From the NCBI GenBank assembly GCA_964519985.1, contig CAZFMF010000007.1, forward strand, positions 45,133-109,132: DNA of 64,000 bases, in the 5' to 3' direction. Of this stretch, positions 8,920 to 18,161 are shown one piece after another (the stretch's first letter is position 1; each line of letters opens with the position of its first letter). A program made the translations under genes and the position numbers. Source of the stretch: JAIEOG01 sp964519985. GTDB lineage: Bacteria > Bdellovibrionota > FAC87 > UBA2466. The notes beneath the pieces were generated by a model that was given only the letters and a program-made list of their open reading frames with translations, was not told where the DNA came from and made no database searches.

Positions 8920-9451
8920 GCGTTCCCTGGAAGTATCGGATGCCCGTTTACACGGCAACTGCCTTCCTCTATGGTCCCCCGATGACGGCACGTTTTGAGA
9001 ACTATTAATCAGGCATCCATTCGAGATCCACAAAGTATGACCACTTCCCTCGAAGAGATTTAATTCTATCGAGTTGGAGGCTGAGGTTCACGTTCTAGCG
9101 AAAACGACTCAATGGCTTTAAATCCCAAAAGCCTTTCATTTCTTTTTACCTCTTTTGGACGTCGTGTAATCAATAGTCTTCTGTGACTCTCAATACCTCT
9201 TGGCGTAGGCCCAGGATTGTTTAACAAACTCGTATTCTTACGCTGTTCGAGTTTTTGACACCCGGTTCTTTCTCTTCGAACCATCCCCAACCCATCGAAA
9301 TCCCAGACTAAGGTTTCGGCCGAACGCCGAGACTGCCAACGGTGCGCGCGGTGTCCTCCGTCAGCATACGCGCATGCTGGGCGTGAAACGCCTTGGCAAG
9401 GCGTTTGTACTGCTTAAGGAAAAGCGATGCGATGTTTCGCAGGGGGCGATC
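8920..9451. other. Intergenic region, AT-richer than surroundings
   Basis: 532 bases between divergently oriented genes. The middle (about 9000-9300) is visibly richer in A/T than the neighbouring genes. It must contain the start signals for the MBL lipoprotein (minus) and the Tyr-rich lipoprotein (plus). A short hairpin lies at 9386-9406. I see no convincing protein gene; a 74-codon minus-strand frame at 9066-9290 has no family resemblance. An unannotated small RNA is possible but not shown. Confidence 0.4.
9386..9406 (+). repeat. Inverted repeat (hairpin) in 5' region of lipoprotein gene
   Basis: AAACGCCTT (9386-9394) and AAGGCGTTT (9398-9406) are perfect inverted repeats around a 3-base loop. 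The hairpin lies 46 bases before the ATG at 9452. Lacking a T-run beyond TTT, it could be a weak terminator or an mRNA 5'-end structure. Confidence 0.45.
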
Positions 9452-10066
9452 ATGAAAAAGTTTCTTTTGCTTTCCATTTTTCTTTCTCTGGCTTTAGTCG
9501 GATGCGGAGAAGGCGATCCCTATGATTCGACGGTTCAAGCCGATGACGGCAAGAGCCGCCATAAACTCGCGGTGCCCGAAACGGCATTTGTGAAAGCGAA
9601 GGATGGAACGCTTTACTCCATCGATTGTCTCAAGGAAAACGGTGCGGAAATCGCGGCCGGGGTCAAGGGTGCGGGCCGGGAATGTGCCGCCGACCAGCTC
9701 AACGAAACTCAGGCTCGCGGCATCTACGGGCGCTACGGACGGGAAGCCTACTTTTATTACGTGAACCCACTGAACTATTATGGCGGCACCACAACCCAAT
9801 CCAATCACTTTTGCAATGCAACGTTCGGCCAGGTTTGGGGCGGCTGCTACGCTTGGCTCGGTTACTCGCCCAGCTACTACCAAACCTCGTATTGGTATCC
9901 GGAGTGCGCCCAATGCGTCACCACGAGTCAATCGACGCCCCAGCCGAACTCGATTTACCCGACGACTACCGGATGTCCGAGCTACTGTCGGTATGTTCAA
10001 AATTGGAACTCCCAGCCTTTTTATCAGGACTGGAACCAAGCGAATGGGTTCTCGCTTTACTACTAG
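9452..10066 (+). CDS. Tyr-rich lipoprotein
   Basis: 204 residues. Start at 9452 is set by AGGGGG just upstream and by the lipoprotein signal that follows (MKKFLLLSIF..., lipobox LVGC, Cys18). After a polar 70-residue stretch, the C-terminal 115 residues are extremely rich in Tyr, Trp, Asn, Gln and Ser with several Cys, ending YY. Such composition suggests an exposed low-complexity or adhesive surface domain. No family recognised. The last 101 bases overlap, tail to tail, the 3' end of the large glycosyltransferase gene on the other strand. Confidence 0.7.
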   Translation: MKKFLLLSIFLSLALVGCGEGDPYDSTVQADDGKSRHKLAVPETAFVKAKDGTLYSIDCLKENGAEIAAGVKGAGRECAADQLNETQARGIYGRYGREAYFYYVNPLNYYGGTTTQSNHFCNATFGQVWGGCYAWLGYSPSYYQTSYWYPECAQCVTTSQSTPQPNSIYPTTTGCPSYCRYVQNWNSQPFYQDWNQANGFSLYY

Positions 10067-13000
10067 CGCGGTAGAACGGCGTATGTCGGGGCGGGAACGC
10101 AAGTTCCGCCACCGGACGCTTCAAGGAAAAAGCGGTGGAATAGTGGGGATCGTTTTCCAAGTGCCCGGCCCAGCGCTTTTTCATCCACGCTGCTTCGCGT
10201 TCGAAACGCGCGCGGTGGGCCGGATCCCGATCGCTACCGCGACTGGCTGACTCCACGTGCGTGAGTTCCGCGTACGGCGTCCAAACATTGCGCAAACCGC
10301 TCTGCCGAACCCGCAGGCAAAAATCCACGTCGTTGTAAGCGACCGCCAGATTCTTTTCGTCGAAGCCTCCCACCGCCGCGAACACATCTTTGCGCACCAC
10401 CAGACACGCCGCACTCACCGCCGAAACGGCCTGAATTTGCCGCAGCCGACTCCGCCAAACATTGGAATCGCCCGGCCAGTGCCGGAAGAGATGATCGGCG
10501 ACACCGCCAATGCCCAGATACACGCCGGCGTGCTGGAGCGTGCCATTCGGATAGAGCAGCTTCGCGCCGACGCACCCGACCTCGGGCCGAACGGCTAGCG
10601 CGACCATTTCCGCTAGCCAGGATTTATGGCGTACCCGCAAGTCGTTGTTCACGAGCGCCAAGAGGGGGTATTTCGCCTCGCGCGCCGCGAGGTTGGTGAT
10701 GGCGGAAAAGTTGAACGGGGCATCGTAGCGCAAGATCCGCACGCGCGGATTTTGTTTCAATCGACGAAAATAATCCAAGGTCTCCGGATCGGTGGTCTGA
10801 TTGTCGACGACAATCACCTCAAACGTTCCGTAGTCGGTGCGAGTGAAGATATCCTCCACCAAGGGCTCCAGTAGATCGCGCCGATCGCGGGTAGGGATGA
10901 CCACCGAAACGCCCGGTTCCGGGTGGGGCACCGGGTAGTGCACGCGATGTAAGTGGCCCGACCCTTCCGTGACCCGCACCGGCGTTCCCTTTCGATCGAA
11001 ATGCCGGCGAATCGCCTCGCGCGCCCGTTCGTGGGCATAAGTCTTTTCCCCTTCGCCGAGCGCGACCGAACCGGGAATCGCTCGCCAGTGGTAAAGCACG
11101 TCGGGGAGGTGGTAGATGCGCTCGGGGGTTGTATGCTCCGTCGCACGCAAGACGAGATCGTAGTCCTGACTGCCCTCCAGGCCGGGGGTGAATCCACCGA
11201 TCCGGCGCAGCAGCTCGGTGCGGAACACGGAAAGATGGGAAACGCAGTTGAGTGAGTAGAAAAGTTCGGGATTCCAAGCCGATTTGAAATACGGGTCAAA
11301 CCGACGCCCGAAGGCATCGATCTTGTCTTCGTCCGAGAAAAGCAGATCCGCTTCCGGATGAGCATTGAGCGCATGCACGACGGTGGCCAGCGCATGCGGT
11401 GCCAGCCGATCGTCGTGATCCAAGAGCGCGGTGAATTCACCCCCGGCGATTTCCAGGGCCGAGTTGGAAGCCGCGGAAATATGTCCGTTGCGTGGGCGAA
11501 ACACGACTTGGATCCGGGCATCCGCCGCCGCCGCTTCTTCCAAAACAATTCGGACAATTGGCGACGTGGAAGCGTCGTCGGCAATGCAAAGTTGCCAGTT
11601 TTCGTAAAGCTGTCCCTGCACCGAGGCGATCGCTTCGCGTAGCCACGCTTCATCGGTGTTGAAAACCGGCATCACAATGGAAATTTTCGGCTGGAACGCA
11701 CACCCGCGCAGGGCCTCGCGCACCGCGGTTTCTTCGGGCTCGCCCAAGGTTCCAAATGCCTGCACCCAGGCGCCATAAGGCTCCACCACCGCCGCCGGCA
11801 CCGAAGCGCGCAAGCGACGCGGGTGCGCCCAATCCCGCAGCTTTCCTTTCGGCAGAAGGCGCAAACCGACTTCGAGTTTAGAGAGCCGGCGCACTTTGAG
11901 CGCGGGCAAGGCACCTCCCCGTGCGGTCAAACTTTCAATCGGAGTGGCCACCCGCACCAACCACGGATTCGCATCCGGTTGCAGGGTCTGCACCACAAAG
12001 CGCCCTTCGACCCGAAAGCCGAACGTCAGACTCTCCGGCATCTGCCCGTCGAATTTCAGGAGCAAGTGCCCGGTCGGAAAATCGGGAGTCAGCGCGGTGA
12101 ACGCAGTTGGAACGTCCGCCTCTAGAAAGTGCAAGCGCACCGGTCGCACGAAGTGTCGGACACGAAAGAGCGATCGCAGCCGGCGCGCCAGGCCCTTCAA
12201 TCGGCGCTTGGCCCCCGGCGCCCGATTGAGCTGCCGGCCCAAACGCCGTTTCAACGCACCCGGGACCTTGCGGAGGAATCGCTTCAAGCTGCCACGGTCC
12301 CAGGCCCAAGCGGCCGGGGGGTGGCGCCGAGCGGATTCGACCGACGGATCGCGGGGCAAAACCGGCACGGGCAGACTTCGGCGAAACATCCCGTCCAAGA
12401 GCCGGCGGTGGTGTTCTACCGAACCCCGACTGGTGGCGGCCTGAAGGGACGCTTCCCTTTGTAGGTCGCCGTCCAAATCGGATTTCACGGAAAAACGCGC
12501 ACAGAGCGTCTCGTACAGGCCCGCGAAGGAGGGGAAAGGCGCATTCGCCGTGAACAGATCTTCGTCGCGCACGAGATTGAAGACATTGCGGAGGATCCAC
12601 CAGCTCGGCGACATTTCCGATTCCAACCGCCATTCCAGATCGAAGAGGGAGAAGTCTGATCGCTCCACGCCAGGAGCGTACGTGCTACCGTCCGGCAACC
12701 GGGCATTGACGAAGATAGCATCGAGCGCTCGCCCGTCGAGACGCCCCGACTTTAATCCCCAGCGAGACAACGACCAGCGGATAAAACTTTCCAAGAGCAC
12801 CGAGAAACATTCCCACTCCTGGAAATACGCATGGCGCGCGAGCAGCAAGCGCAGCGGGGCGCCGGTTTGCAATGGTTCGGGCCCCAACGCCGACCAGTGC
12901 AGGCGCCCTAGCCTTTCGGAGGTTGCCGCCGCTTCCCGCTCGGTCGAGTAGAGCTGGGTTTTGCGGACGAGCACGGAATTACTGCGCCGGTCACCAAAGA

Positions 13001-14000
13001 AAACGGTTTGCGTCGGCTTCAGCCGCCCATGCCCGTAATGCCACGCCAGTTCGTTTTCCGCGATTTGACGGGCCAGTAGCTTGCGGCGCGTCGCGGAGGT
13101 GGCCGACGGCGAAGCGACGAACAAAAAGGAATTGGAAAACTCACCCAGCAGCCCGGCCTGCGCCAAATGATCGAGGGCCAGCGGATCGGGAAAGAGCCGA
13201 CGGGACGCGTGCCCGAGATAATCGTGAAACGGATTAAGCGCCGCCAGTTCGGCGGCGAGCGCGGGAGCGCGATCGACTAAAGCGGAGGCCACCACCGTGG
13301 TCGGCACTTTGTAATCCGGAAACGGAAAAAATGTGTCGATAGAATCGTAACCCGCGGCCGTCAAAAGTCCTTGGAGCACTTTGCGCGAAAACGTGCGCGG
13401 TGTGGGGGTGTCCGGGTAACCCACCACCGAATCAAAGAGTGTCGCGCGATGGTCCTCGGCCGAGGCATTCCAATACTTCAGACCCAGGGCATTTTCGATC
13501 GCAAGGATGAGTACCCCGTCCGGCTTCAAAAACTCCCGACAGCGCTTGAGCAACCAAAGGTGGGGGGCCTCCCCCGTTTCCCTTAGAAAGAGTTCCGAGT
13601 ATTCCAAAACCCCGACCAGACAGACGACATCAAACCGCCGTTCCGTCCGAAAATCTTGGAAGTTGCCCACTTCACCGGCCCAGTTCTCCAAATCGGCCAG
13701 GCGCTCGGAAAGCACATCGAAACGCGCCTGCGTCCCTTCGACGACGTAGAGGCTTTTTGCCTGCTCGGCCACAAAACGCGAAACCGCGCCCATGCCGGCG
13801 CCCAGCTCCAAAACGTCTAGACCTTGAAACTGAAAGGGGCGCACGAGATTGGCCCGCTCGGGACAAAGATGGTAACGGACCGGCCAGGACGCATAGTGTT
13901 CGGCGGCGATCGCCGTACGGGCGCTGCGATCCGAAGCTTGGCGGATCAGCGAGAGGATCCGCCCCTCGATTTCCACCCCGTCCGAATATTCAATGTCCAT
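9966..14000 (-). CDS. Methyltransferase - tandem GT2 glycosyltransferase fusion
   Basis: 1344 residues. I place the start at the ATG at 14000, preceded by GGAGGGG, rather than the GTG at 14018. Residues about 40-240 are a class I SAM methyltransferase (VLELGAGMG at 63-71). About 250-770 is a poorly conserved linker region with a basic Arg-rich stretch. Two GT-A family 2 domains follow: one starting near 770 (ISIVMPVFN, LLDHDDR near 855) and one near 1028 (SVVIPTRDR, LVNNDLR near 1115, then the GGFDE segment). It probably adds two sugars and a methyl cap or methylated residue to the polysaccharide at the cytoplasmic face. Last gene of the wbp operon. The extreme C-terminus looks unstructured and overlaps a convergent gene. 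Confidence 0.85.
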   Translation of the reverse strand: MDIEYSDGVEIEGRILSLIRQASDRSARTAIAAEHYASWPVRYHLCPERANLVRPFQFQGLDVLELGAGMGAVSRFVAEQAKSLYVVEGTQARFDVLSERLADLENWAGEVGNFQDFRTERRFDVVCLVGVLEYSELFLRETGEAPHLWLLKRCREFLKPDGVLILAIENALGLKYWNASAEDHRATLFDSVVGYPDTPTPRTFSRKVLQGLLTAAGYDSIDTFFPFPDYKVPTTVVASALVDRAPALAAELAALNPFHDYLGHASRRLFPDPLALDHLAQAGLLGEFSNSFLFVASPSATSATRRKLLARQIAENELAWHYGHGRLKPTQTVFFGDRRSNSVLVRKTQLYSTEREAAATSERLGRLHWSALGPEPLQTGAPLRLLLARHAYFQEWECFSVLLESFIRWSLSRWGLKSGRLDGRALDAIFVNARLPDGSTYAPGVERSDFSLFDLEWRLESEMSPSWWILRNVFNLVRDEDLFTANAPFPSFAGLYETLCARFSVKSDLDGDLQREASLQAATSRGSVEHHRRLLDGMFRRSLPVPVLPRDPSVESARRHPPAAWAWDRGSLKRFLRKVPGALKRRLGRQLNRAPGAKRRLKGLARRLRSLFRVRHFVRPVRLHFLEADVPTAFTALTPDFPTGHLLLKFDGQMPESLTFGFRVEGRFVVQTLQPDANPWLVRVATPIESLTARGGALPALKVRRLSKLEVGLRLLPKGKLRDWAHPRRLRASVPAAVVEPYGAWVQAFGTLGEPEETAVREALRGCAFQPKISIVMPVFNTDEAWLREAIASVQGQLYENWQLCIADDASTSPIVRIVLEEAAAADARIQVVFRPRNGHISAASNSALEIAGGEFTALLDHDDRLAPHALATVVHALNAHPEADLLFSDEDKIDAFGRRFDPYFKSAWNPELFYSLNCVSHLSVFRTELLRRIGGFTPGLEGSQDYDLVLRATEHTTPERIYHLPDVLYHWRAIPGSVALGEGEKTYAHERAREAIRRHFDRKGTPVRVTEGSGHLHRVHYPVPHPEPGVSVVIPTRDRRDLLEPLVEDIFTRTDYGTFEVIVVDNQTTDPETLDYFRRLKQNPRVRILRYDAPFNFSAITNLAAREAKYPLLALVNNDLRVRHKSWLAEMVALAVRPEVGCVGAKLLYPNGTLQHAGVYLGIGGVADHLFRHWPGDSNVWRSRLRQIQAVSAVSAACLVVRKDVFAAVGGFDEKNLAVAYNDVDFCLRVRQSGLRNVWTPYAELTHVESASRGSDRDPAHRARFEREAAWMKKRWAGHLENDPHYSTAFSLKRPVAELAFPPRHTPFYRASSKARTHSLGSSPDKKAGSSNFEHTDSSSDIR

Positions 14001-14021
14001 TGCCCCTCCGAGCGGCACAGC

Positions 14022-15119
14022 CTACAGGGCGGCCACCCTATCCGCAACCGCCAGCGACGCCGTCCAGCCGGGAGACTCGATTCCCAGGCAGTGAACCCAC
14101 CCACGATGGTTTTCCATCAGGAAATCCGGATGGGCTTGGCCATCCAAAAACAGTTTTGGCCGCACGCCAATCAGATCCGGTGAGAGATCTTCGGCCGCAA
14201 GCTCGGGGCAGTAGCGTTTGCCCGCATTGACAAAAGTCTCGCGAATCGCCTCCCAATCGCAGTCATAGGCTCCCGCGAGCGCGCCCGGACCGGGCGGCAA
14301 CCAGTCGACATCGGGCCCCAAACGCACGCCCCCCGCCATATCGATCGTCAAATGCACACCCAGTCCATCCCGATTGGGCACAGGATAAACCAGACGGCCA
14401 AAACGGCCTTGATAGCGAGCGGACAGGCGAAAATAGCGCCCCCGACAAAAACGGTGTTCGTACTTGGACGTTTGGAGGGCCAGATTCGAAAGGGCCGCCG
14501 CCCCCAGTCCGGCGGCATTCACCACACGCTCGGCCCGCACGCGGAGGGTCCCTTGCGGCGACTCCACTTCAAGGTCCCAACCTCCCGACCCCGGCGCGAC
14601 GGAAACAACCCGATGGCGGTAAGCGAAGGAAACCCCGCGGTTTTGCGCATCGCGCTCCAGCGCCGCCATGAAACGATGGGTATCTAAAATACCGGACTCC
14701 GGAAAATGGAGGGCGCTTTGTACCCGCAGACTCGGCTCGGCCTGAGTCACCCGTTCGGCATTCCAAAACTCCGCCGGTACCCCGAGGTGTCGACTGTGTT
14801 CGGCTAAACGATCGAGGTAAGCCCGTTCGTCCGGCACGGTGGCCACCGTCAGTTTCCCGCAAGATTGCCACGGCAAACCCTTGGCTTGGGCAAACGCCGT
14901 CAACCGCGCCCGCCCTTCGATGCAGAGTTTTGTTTTCCACGCATCCGCGGGATAGTGGATGCCGCTATGGATCACTTCGCTGTTACGGCTAGAGGTTTCA
15001 CGGCCGAATCCCGAATGCGTTTCGACCAAAAGCGTATTCGCGGTGCCACTGCGCGCCGCCACCGCGAGGCCAATCACCCCGCCCCCAATGATCAGCTGAT
15101 CGCATTCGACGGGGGTCAT
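14022..15119 (-). CDS. lhgO: L-2-hydroxyglutarate oxidase/dehydrogenase-like FAD enzyme
   Basis: 365 residues, DAO superfamily. The FAD Rossmann motif IIGGGVIGLA (GGGVIG at 12-17) starts near the N-terminus, followed by SSRNSEVIHSGIHYP, the signature segment of L-2-hydroxyglutarate dehydrogenases (LhgO/L2HGDH). The C-terminus has the expected GIESPGWTASLA segment. The enzyme would oxidise L-2-hydroxyglutarate to 2-oxoglutarate and pass electrons to quinone at the inner membrane. It lies 3 bases after the wbpM-like gene within the wbp operon. WbpB-type dehydrogenases produce 2-hydroxyglutarate as a by-product, which gives a plausible reason for its presence. A related oxidase acting on another hydroxy acid cannot be excluded. 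Confidence 0.8.
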   Translation of the reverse strand: MTPVECDQLIIGGGVIGLAVAARSGTANTLLVETHSGFGRETSSRNSEVIHSGIHYPADAWKTKLCIEGRARLTAFAQAKGLPWQSCGKLTVATVPDERAYLDRLAEHSRHLGVPAEFWNAERVTQAEPSLRVQSALHFPESGILDTHRFMAALERDAQNRGVSFAYRHRVVSVAPGSGGWDLEVESPQGTLRVRAERVVNAAGLGAAALSNLALQTSKYEHRFCRGRYFRLSARYQGRFGRLVYPVPNRDGLGVHLTIDMAGGVRLGPDVDWLPPGPGALAGAYDCDWEAIRETFVNAGKRYCPELAAEDLSPDLIGVRPKLFLDGQAHPDFLMENHRGWVHCLGIESPGWTASLAVADRVAAL

Positions 15120-15122
15120 CGC

Positions 15123-17048
15123 CTACTGCCAAACCCGCGGTTCCCCGCGCGGCGGATCGGCCGGTGCCGCGCGATGGCCCTCGCCGGCGATCCGGTAGTT
15201 CGAGCCAATGAGCTGTTTCAAAACGTCGACCGAATCCGGATTGCCGGATTCCGCGAGCTCGATGATCCGCTTCAGCACCGGAGCCAGGGCGGGACTCGAG
15301 GTCTTAACCCCATCGCCCTTGGGCAAAATGAGAATGTCTGGATCCTCCGTCTGAATTTCGTTCCCGCACAGATAGAGTTCTTCAAACATTTTCTCACCGG
15401 GTCGCAGACCGGTGAAAACGATCGGCACATCACTTTCATTGCGACCCATCAGCGCAATCAGACTCTTGGCGATGTCCATAATCTTAACCGGTTCGCCCAT
15501 GCGTAAGATGCTGATGTCCCCCGGCTGCGCCATGGAGGCCGCCTTCAACACTAGGGAAACCGCCTCGGAGATCAGCATGAAGTAACGGGTCATGTCTTTA
15601 TGCGTGATGGTGAGCGGCTCCCCGTTCTCGATCTGGGATTTGAGTAGCGGAATCAAACTGCCGCTACTCCCCAAGACGTTTCCAAATCGCACCGCGCAAT
15701 AGCGTCTGCCGAGGCGCTCGCCGACTTCGGCCACCATCAATTCGCAGAGCCGCTTGGTCATGCCCATCACGCCGACAGGATTGACGGCCTTGTCGGTGGA
15801 AATCAGAACGAACGTTTCGACGGCGTGCTTTTCCGCCGCCTCCAAAAGATTCTCGGTACCCCGCACATTGTTAAGGATCGCGGAAACCGGATTCTGCTCG
15901 ACCAAGTGCACGTGCTTATAGGCCGCGGCATGAAAAACCAGCTCGGGCGCGTGAGTTGCGAAAACTTTGGCGATGGCGTCACGGTCTTTGATATCCAAAA
16001 GCAACGGCACGATGGTCTGTTTGGCGACGTAGGAGGCCGGTCGCAGTTCCTGATCAATTTGGTAGAGATTGAACTCCGAGTGATCGAGGAGGAGCAAAAG
16101 GCTCGGTTCGTGATCAAAAATCTGGCGCGCCAACTCGCTCCCAATCGATCCACCCGCCCCCGTGACCAGCACGCGTCGTCCGCGCACTAGCGCGCGCACA
16201 TCATCCAACCGAACATTTTTGCGCGGTCGATTCAGCAAATCTTCCAATCCGATATTGCGTACCGATTGCAACCCGCCCGCGCCGGCTTCGACCGACTCAT
16301 CCATCTGTCGGGCCTTGATTTTCTTGTTCCGGCAGATCTGCACGATGTCGCGCAGCAATTCGCCGGGTGGCTGGCCGATCGTCACGATCACTTCTTGCAC
16401 ACCGTACGCTTGGATGAGCCGCGCCAGGTCGGCACGCGTTCCGAGCACCTTGACACCGGCTACGATGCGGCCAACTTTGCTGGGATCGTCGTCGACAAAA
16501 CCCACGATCTTAAAACCCAGTTGCCAGTCGACGCCAAACCGGTGCGCCAGCGCGCGACCGTTCAAGCCCGCGCCGTACAGCAGTGTCAAGCGACCGTGTT
16601 TGCGCAGGTTTTTCTCCGACTTCGATTCGTAAATCAAACGTCGCGCAAATCGGACGGAGCCCAAAAGAAAAGAAACCAGAAAAAGGTCAATAATGAAGAC
16701 CGCGCGAGGCAACCGGCCAATGTCGACCATAAAGGACGAGGCAATGATTAAGACCGTGGAGGCGCCGATCGCGCGAATGAAGCGGAAAGCGTCACTAAAT
16801 GAAATAAACCGCCAAATAATGTCGTAAACGCCTAGCACCGTGAAGGTACCCAAACGCAACAATACAAATAACGGCAGATAGCGATCCATGAGCATCGAAT
16901 ACTCATGGAAGTCGTCGAGTCCGAGACGTAGGTACAGACTGCCGTAAAAAGAAAGGACAATCAGAACCGCATCGGGGAGAACATGCCGGTAGTTCAAACG
17001 CCGAAAACGCAGCCAGACGATGCGGAATCGATCGAGAAGTGGCTTCAC
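15123..17048 (-). CDS. Membrane NDP-sugar 4,6-dehydratase (WbpM/PglF/EpsC/CapD family)
   Basis: 641 residues with a GTG start. Four or so transmembrane helices occupy the first 130 residues, followed by a CoA-binding-like Rossmann region (TLLYGAGLNGRAL) and a C-terminal extended SDR domain (VLVTGAGGSIGSELA). The catalytic segment reads STDKAVNPVGVMGMTKR, with Met in place of the usual SDR Tyr, as in the WbpM/FlaA1/PglF branch. The family converts UDP-GlcNAc to a UDP-4-keto-6-deoxy sugar, the first step to bacillosamine, QuiNAc or FucNAc. Its GTG overlaps the wbpE stop by 4 bases (GTGA). The keto sugar is the expected substrate of the aminotransferase at 22672. Confidence 0.92.
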   Translation of the reverse strand: MKPLLDRFRIVWLRFRRLNYRHVLPDAVLIVLSFYGSLYLRLGLDDFHEYSMLMDRYLPLFVLLRLGTFTVLGVYDIIWRFISFSDAFRFIRAIGASTVLIIASSFMVDIGRLPRAVFIIDLFLVSFLLGSVRFARRLIYESKSEKNLRKHGRLTLLYGAGLNGRALAHRFGVDWQLGFKIVGFVDDDPSKVGRIVAGVKVLGTRADLARLIQAYGVQEVIVTIGQPPGELLRDIVQICRNKKIKARQMDESVEAGAGGLQSVRNIGLEDLLNRPRKNVRLDDVRALVRGRRVLVTGAGGSIGSELARQIFDHEPSLLLLLDHSEFNLYQIDQELRPASYVAKQTIVPLLLDIKDRDAIAKVFATHAPELVFHAAAYKHVHLVEQNPVSAILNNVRGTENLLEAAEKHAVETFVLISTDKAVNPVGVMGMTKRLCELMVAEVGERLGRRYCAVRFGNVLGSSGSLIPLLKSQIENGEPLTITHKDMTRYFMLISEAVSLVLKAASMAQPGDISILRMGEPVKIMDIAKSLIALMGRNESDVPIVFTGLRPGEKMFEELYLCGNEIQTEDPDILILPKGDGVKTSSPALAPVLKRIIELAESGNPDSVDVLKQLIGSNYRIAGEGHRAAPADPPRGEPRVWQ

Positions 17049-18151
17049 GCGCCTTCCAAGACGCTCTTCACCGCGGCGGCCACCTCAAGCTGGGCTTCGG
17101 TGGACAGCGTTGGCCAAATCGGCAACGAGATCACTTCTTCGGAAGCCTTGTCGGTGTGCGGAAGCGGCTGGTGCGGCATCGCTTTGTAGACAGTCAGTCG
17201 GTGCAACGGAACGGGATAGTAAATCATCGTACCAATGCCTTTTTCGGCCAGTTTTTCCGCCACGAGATCGCGCTTCGCCGCCGGCACGCGAACGGTGTAC
17301 TGGTGGAAGACGTGTTTGGCGCCCTCAACTTCCGTGGGGGTTAAGACATCCGAGCCCCGAAACACCTCCGCGTAGCGGGCCGCGACTTTCCGCCGCCCCT
17401 CATTCGATTCGTCGAGGTATTTCAACTTCACCCGCAAGACCGCCGCCTGCATCTCGTCCAAGCGCGAATTGTAGCCGATGATTTCGTTGTAATATTTTTT
17501 GAGCGAACCGTGCACCCGCAGCATCCGGCATTGCTCGGCGAGCTTATCGTCATTGGTGGTCATCAAACCGCCGTCGCCAAAACCGCCGAGATTCTTGGAC
17601 GGAAAAAACGAAAAAGCGCCAATATCGCCGAAGGCGCCCAGTTTACGCCCTTGGTACTCGCCCCCCATCGCTTGGGCCACGTCCTCTAATACCCTAATGC
17701 CGTGTTTCGCCGTGACGGCTAAAAGCTCATCCATCTTCACCGCATTGCCGTAGAGATGCACCGGAATCACCGCCTTCGTTTTCGGGGTGATGCGCGCGGC
17801 GACCTGCTCGATGTTGAGATTGTAGCTATCAGGATCGATATCGACGAAAACCGGCGTCGCACCGACCATGCTCACCGCTTCCGCGGTCGCAAAAAACGTG
17901 AAGGGAGTGGTGATCACTTCATCGCCCGGCCCTACGTTTAGAGCGCGCAGACCAATCACTAAGGCGTCCGTGCCGGAGTTGCATCCGATCGCGTATTTTA
18001 CGCCGAGATAAGCCGCGATCTCTTTCTCAAATTCGCGAACATTGGGGCCGAGGATAAAATGAGTGGAGCGCGCGACTTGCTGCATCGCCTCGCTGAATTC
18101 GTTCCAATGCGCTTCGATCTCGGGTTTCAGATCCAGAATCGGGATTCTCAT
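17045..18151 (-). CDS. wbpE: UDP-2-acetamido-3-keto-glucuronate aminotransferase (WbpE/WlbC family)
   Basis: 368 residues, DegT/DnrJ/EryC1 PLP aminotransferase. The Schiff-base Lys is at about 186 in FFPSKNLGGFGDGG. The N-terminal PILDLKPEIEA and GPNVREFE segments are typical of the WbpE/WlbC group, which transfers an amino group from glutamate to C3 of UDP-3-keto-GlcNAcA, releasing 2-oxoglutarate. It sits directly after wbpA and wbpD, supporting this over the other aminotransferase subfamilies. SD AGGAG is 6 bases from the ATG, and the gene overlaps the wbpM-like gene by 4 bases. Confidence 0.88.
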   Translation of the reverse strand: MRIPILDLKPEIEAHWNEFSEAMQQVARSTHFILGPNVREFEKEIAAYLGVKYAIGCNSGTDALVIGLRALNVGPGDEVITTPFTFFATAEAVSMVGATPVFVDIDPDSYNLNIEQVAARITPKTKAVIPVHLYGNAVKMDELLAVTAKHGIRVLEDVAQAMGGEYQGRKLGAFGDIGAFSFFPSKNLGGFGDGGLMTTNDDKLAEQCRMLRVHGSLKKYYNEIIGYNSRLDEMQAAVLRVKLKYLDESNEGRRKVAARYAEVFRGSDVLTPTEVEGAKHVFHQYTVRVPAAKRDLVAEKLAEKGIGTMIYYPVPLHRLTVYKAMPHQPLPHTDKASEEVISLPIWPTLSTEAQLEVAAAVKSVLEGA

Positions 18152-18161
18152 TTAGGCTCCT

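Noticed and set aside
8920..9033. N-terminal extension of the MBL lipoprotein to the ATG at 9033
   Set aside because: It would place 38 polar residues before an intact lipoprotein signal and ignores the AGGGAA site before 8919.
9066..9290. 74-codon minus-strand frame in the AT-rich gap
   Set aside because: No recognisable domain, no clear ribosome-binding site and composition unlike the surrounding genes; more likely chance.
9966..10300. Frameshift at the 3' end of the GT fusion
   Set aside because: The second GT2 domain is complete in frame and simply runs on to a stop at 9966; an extended tail explains it without an error.
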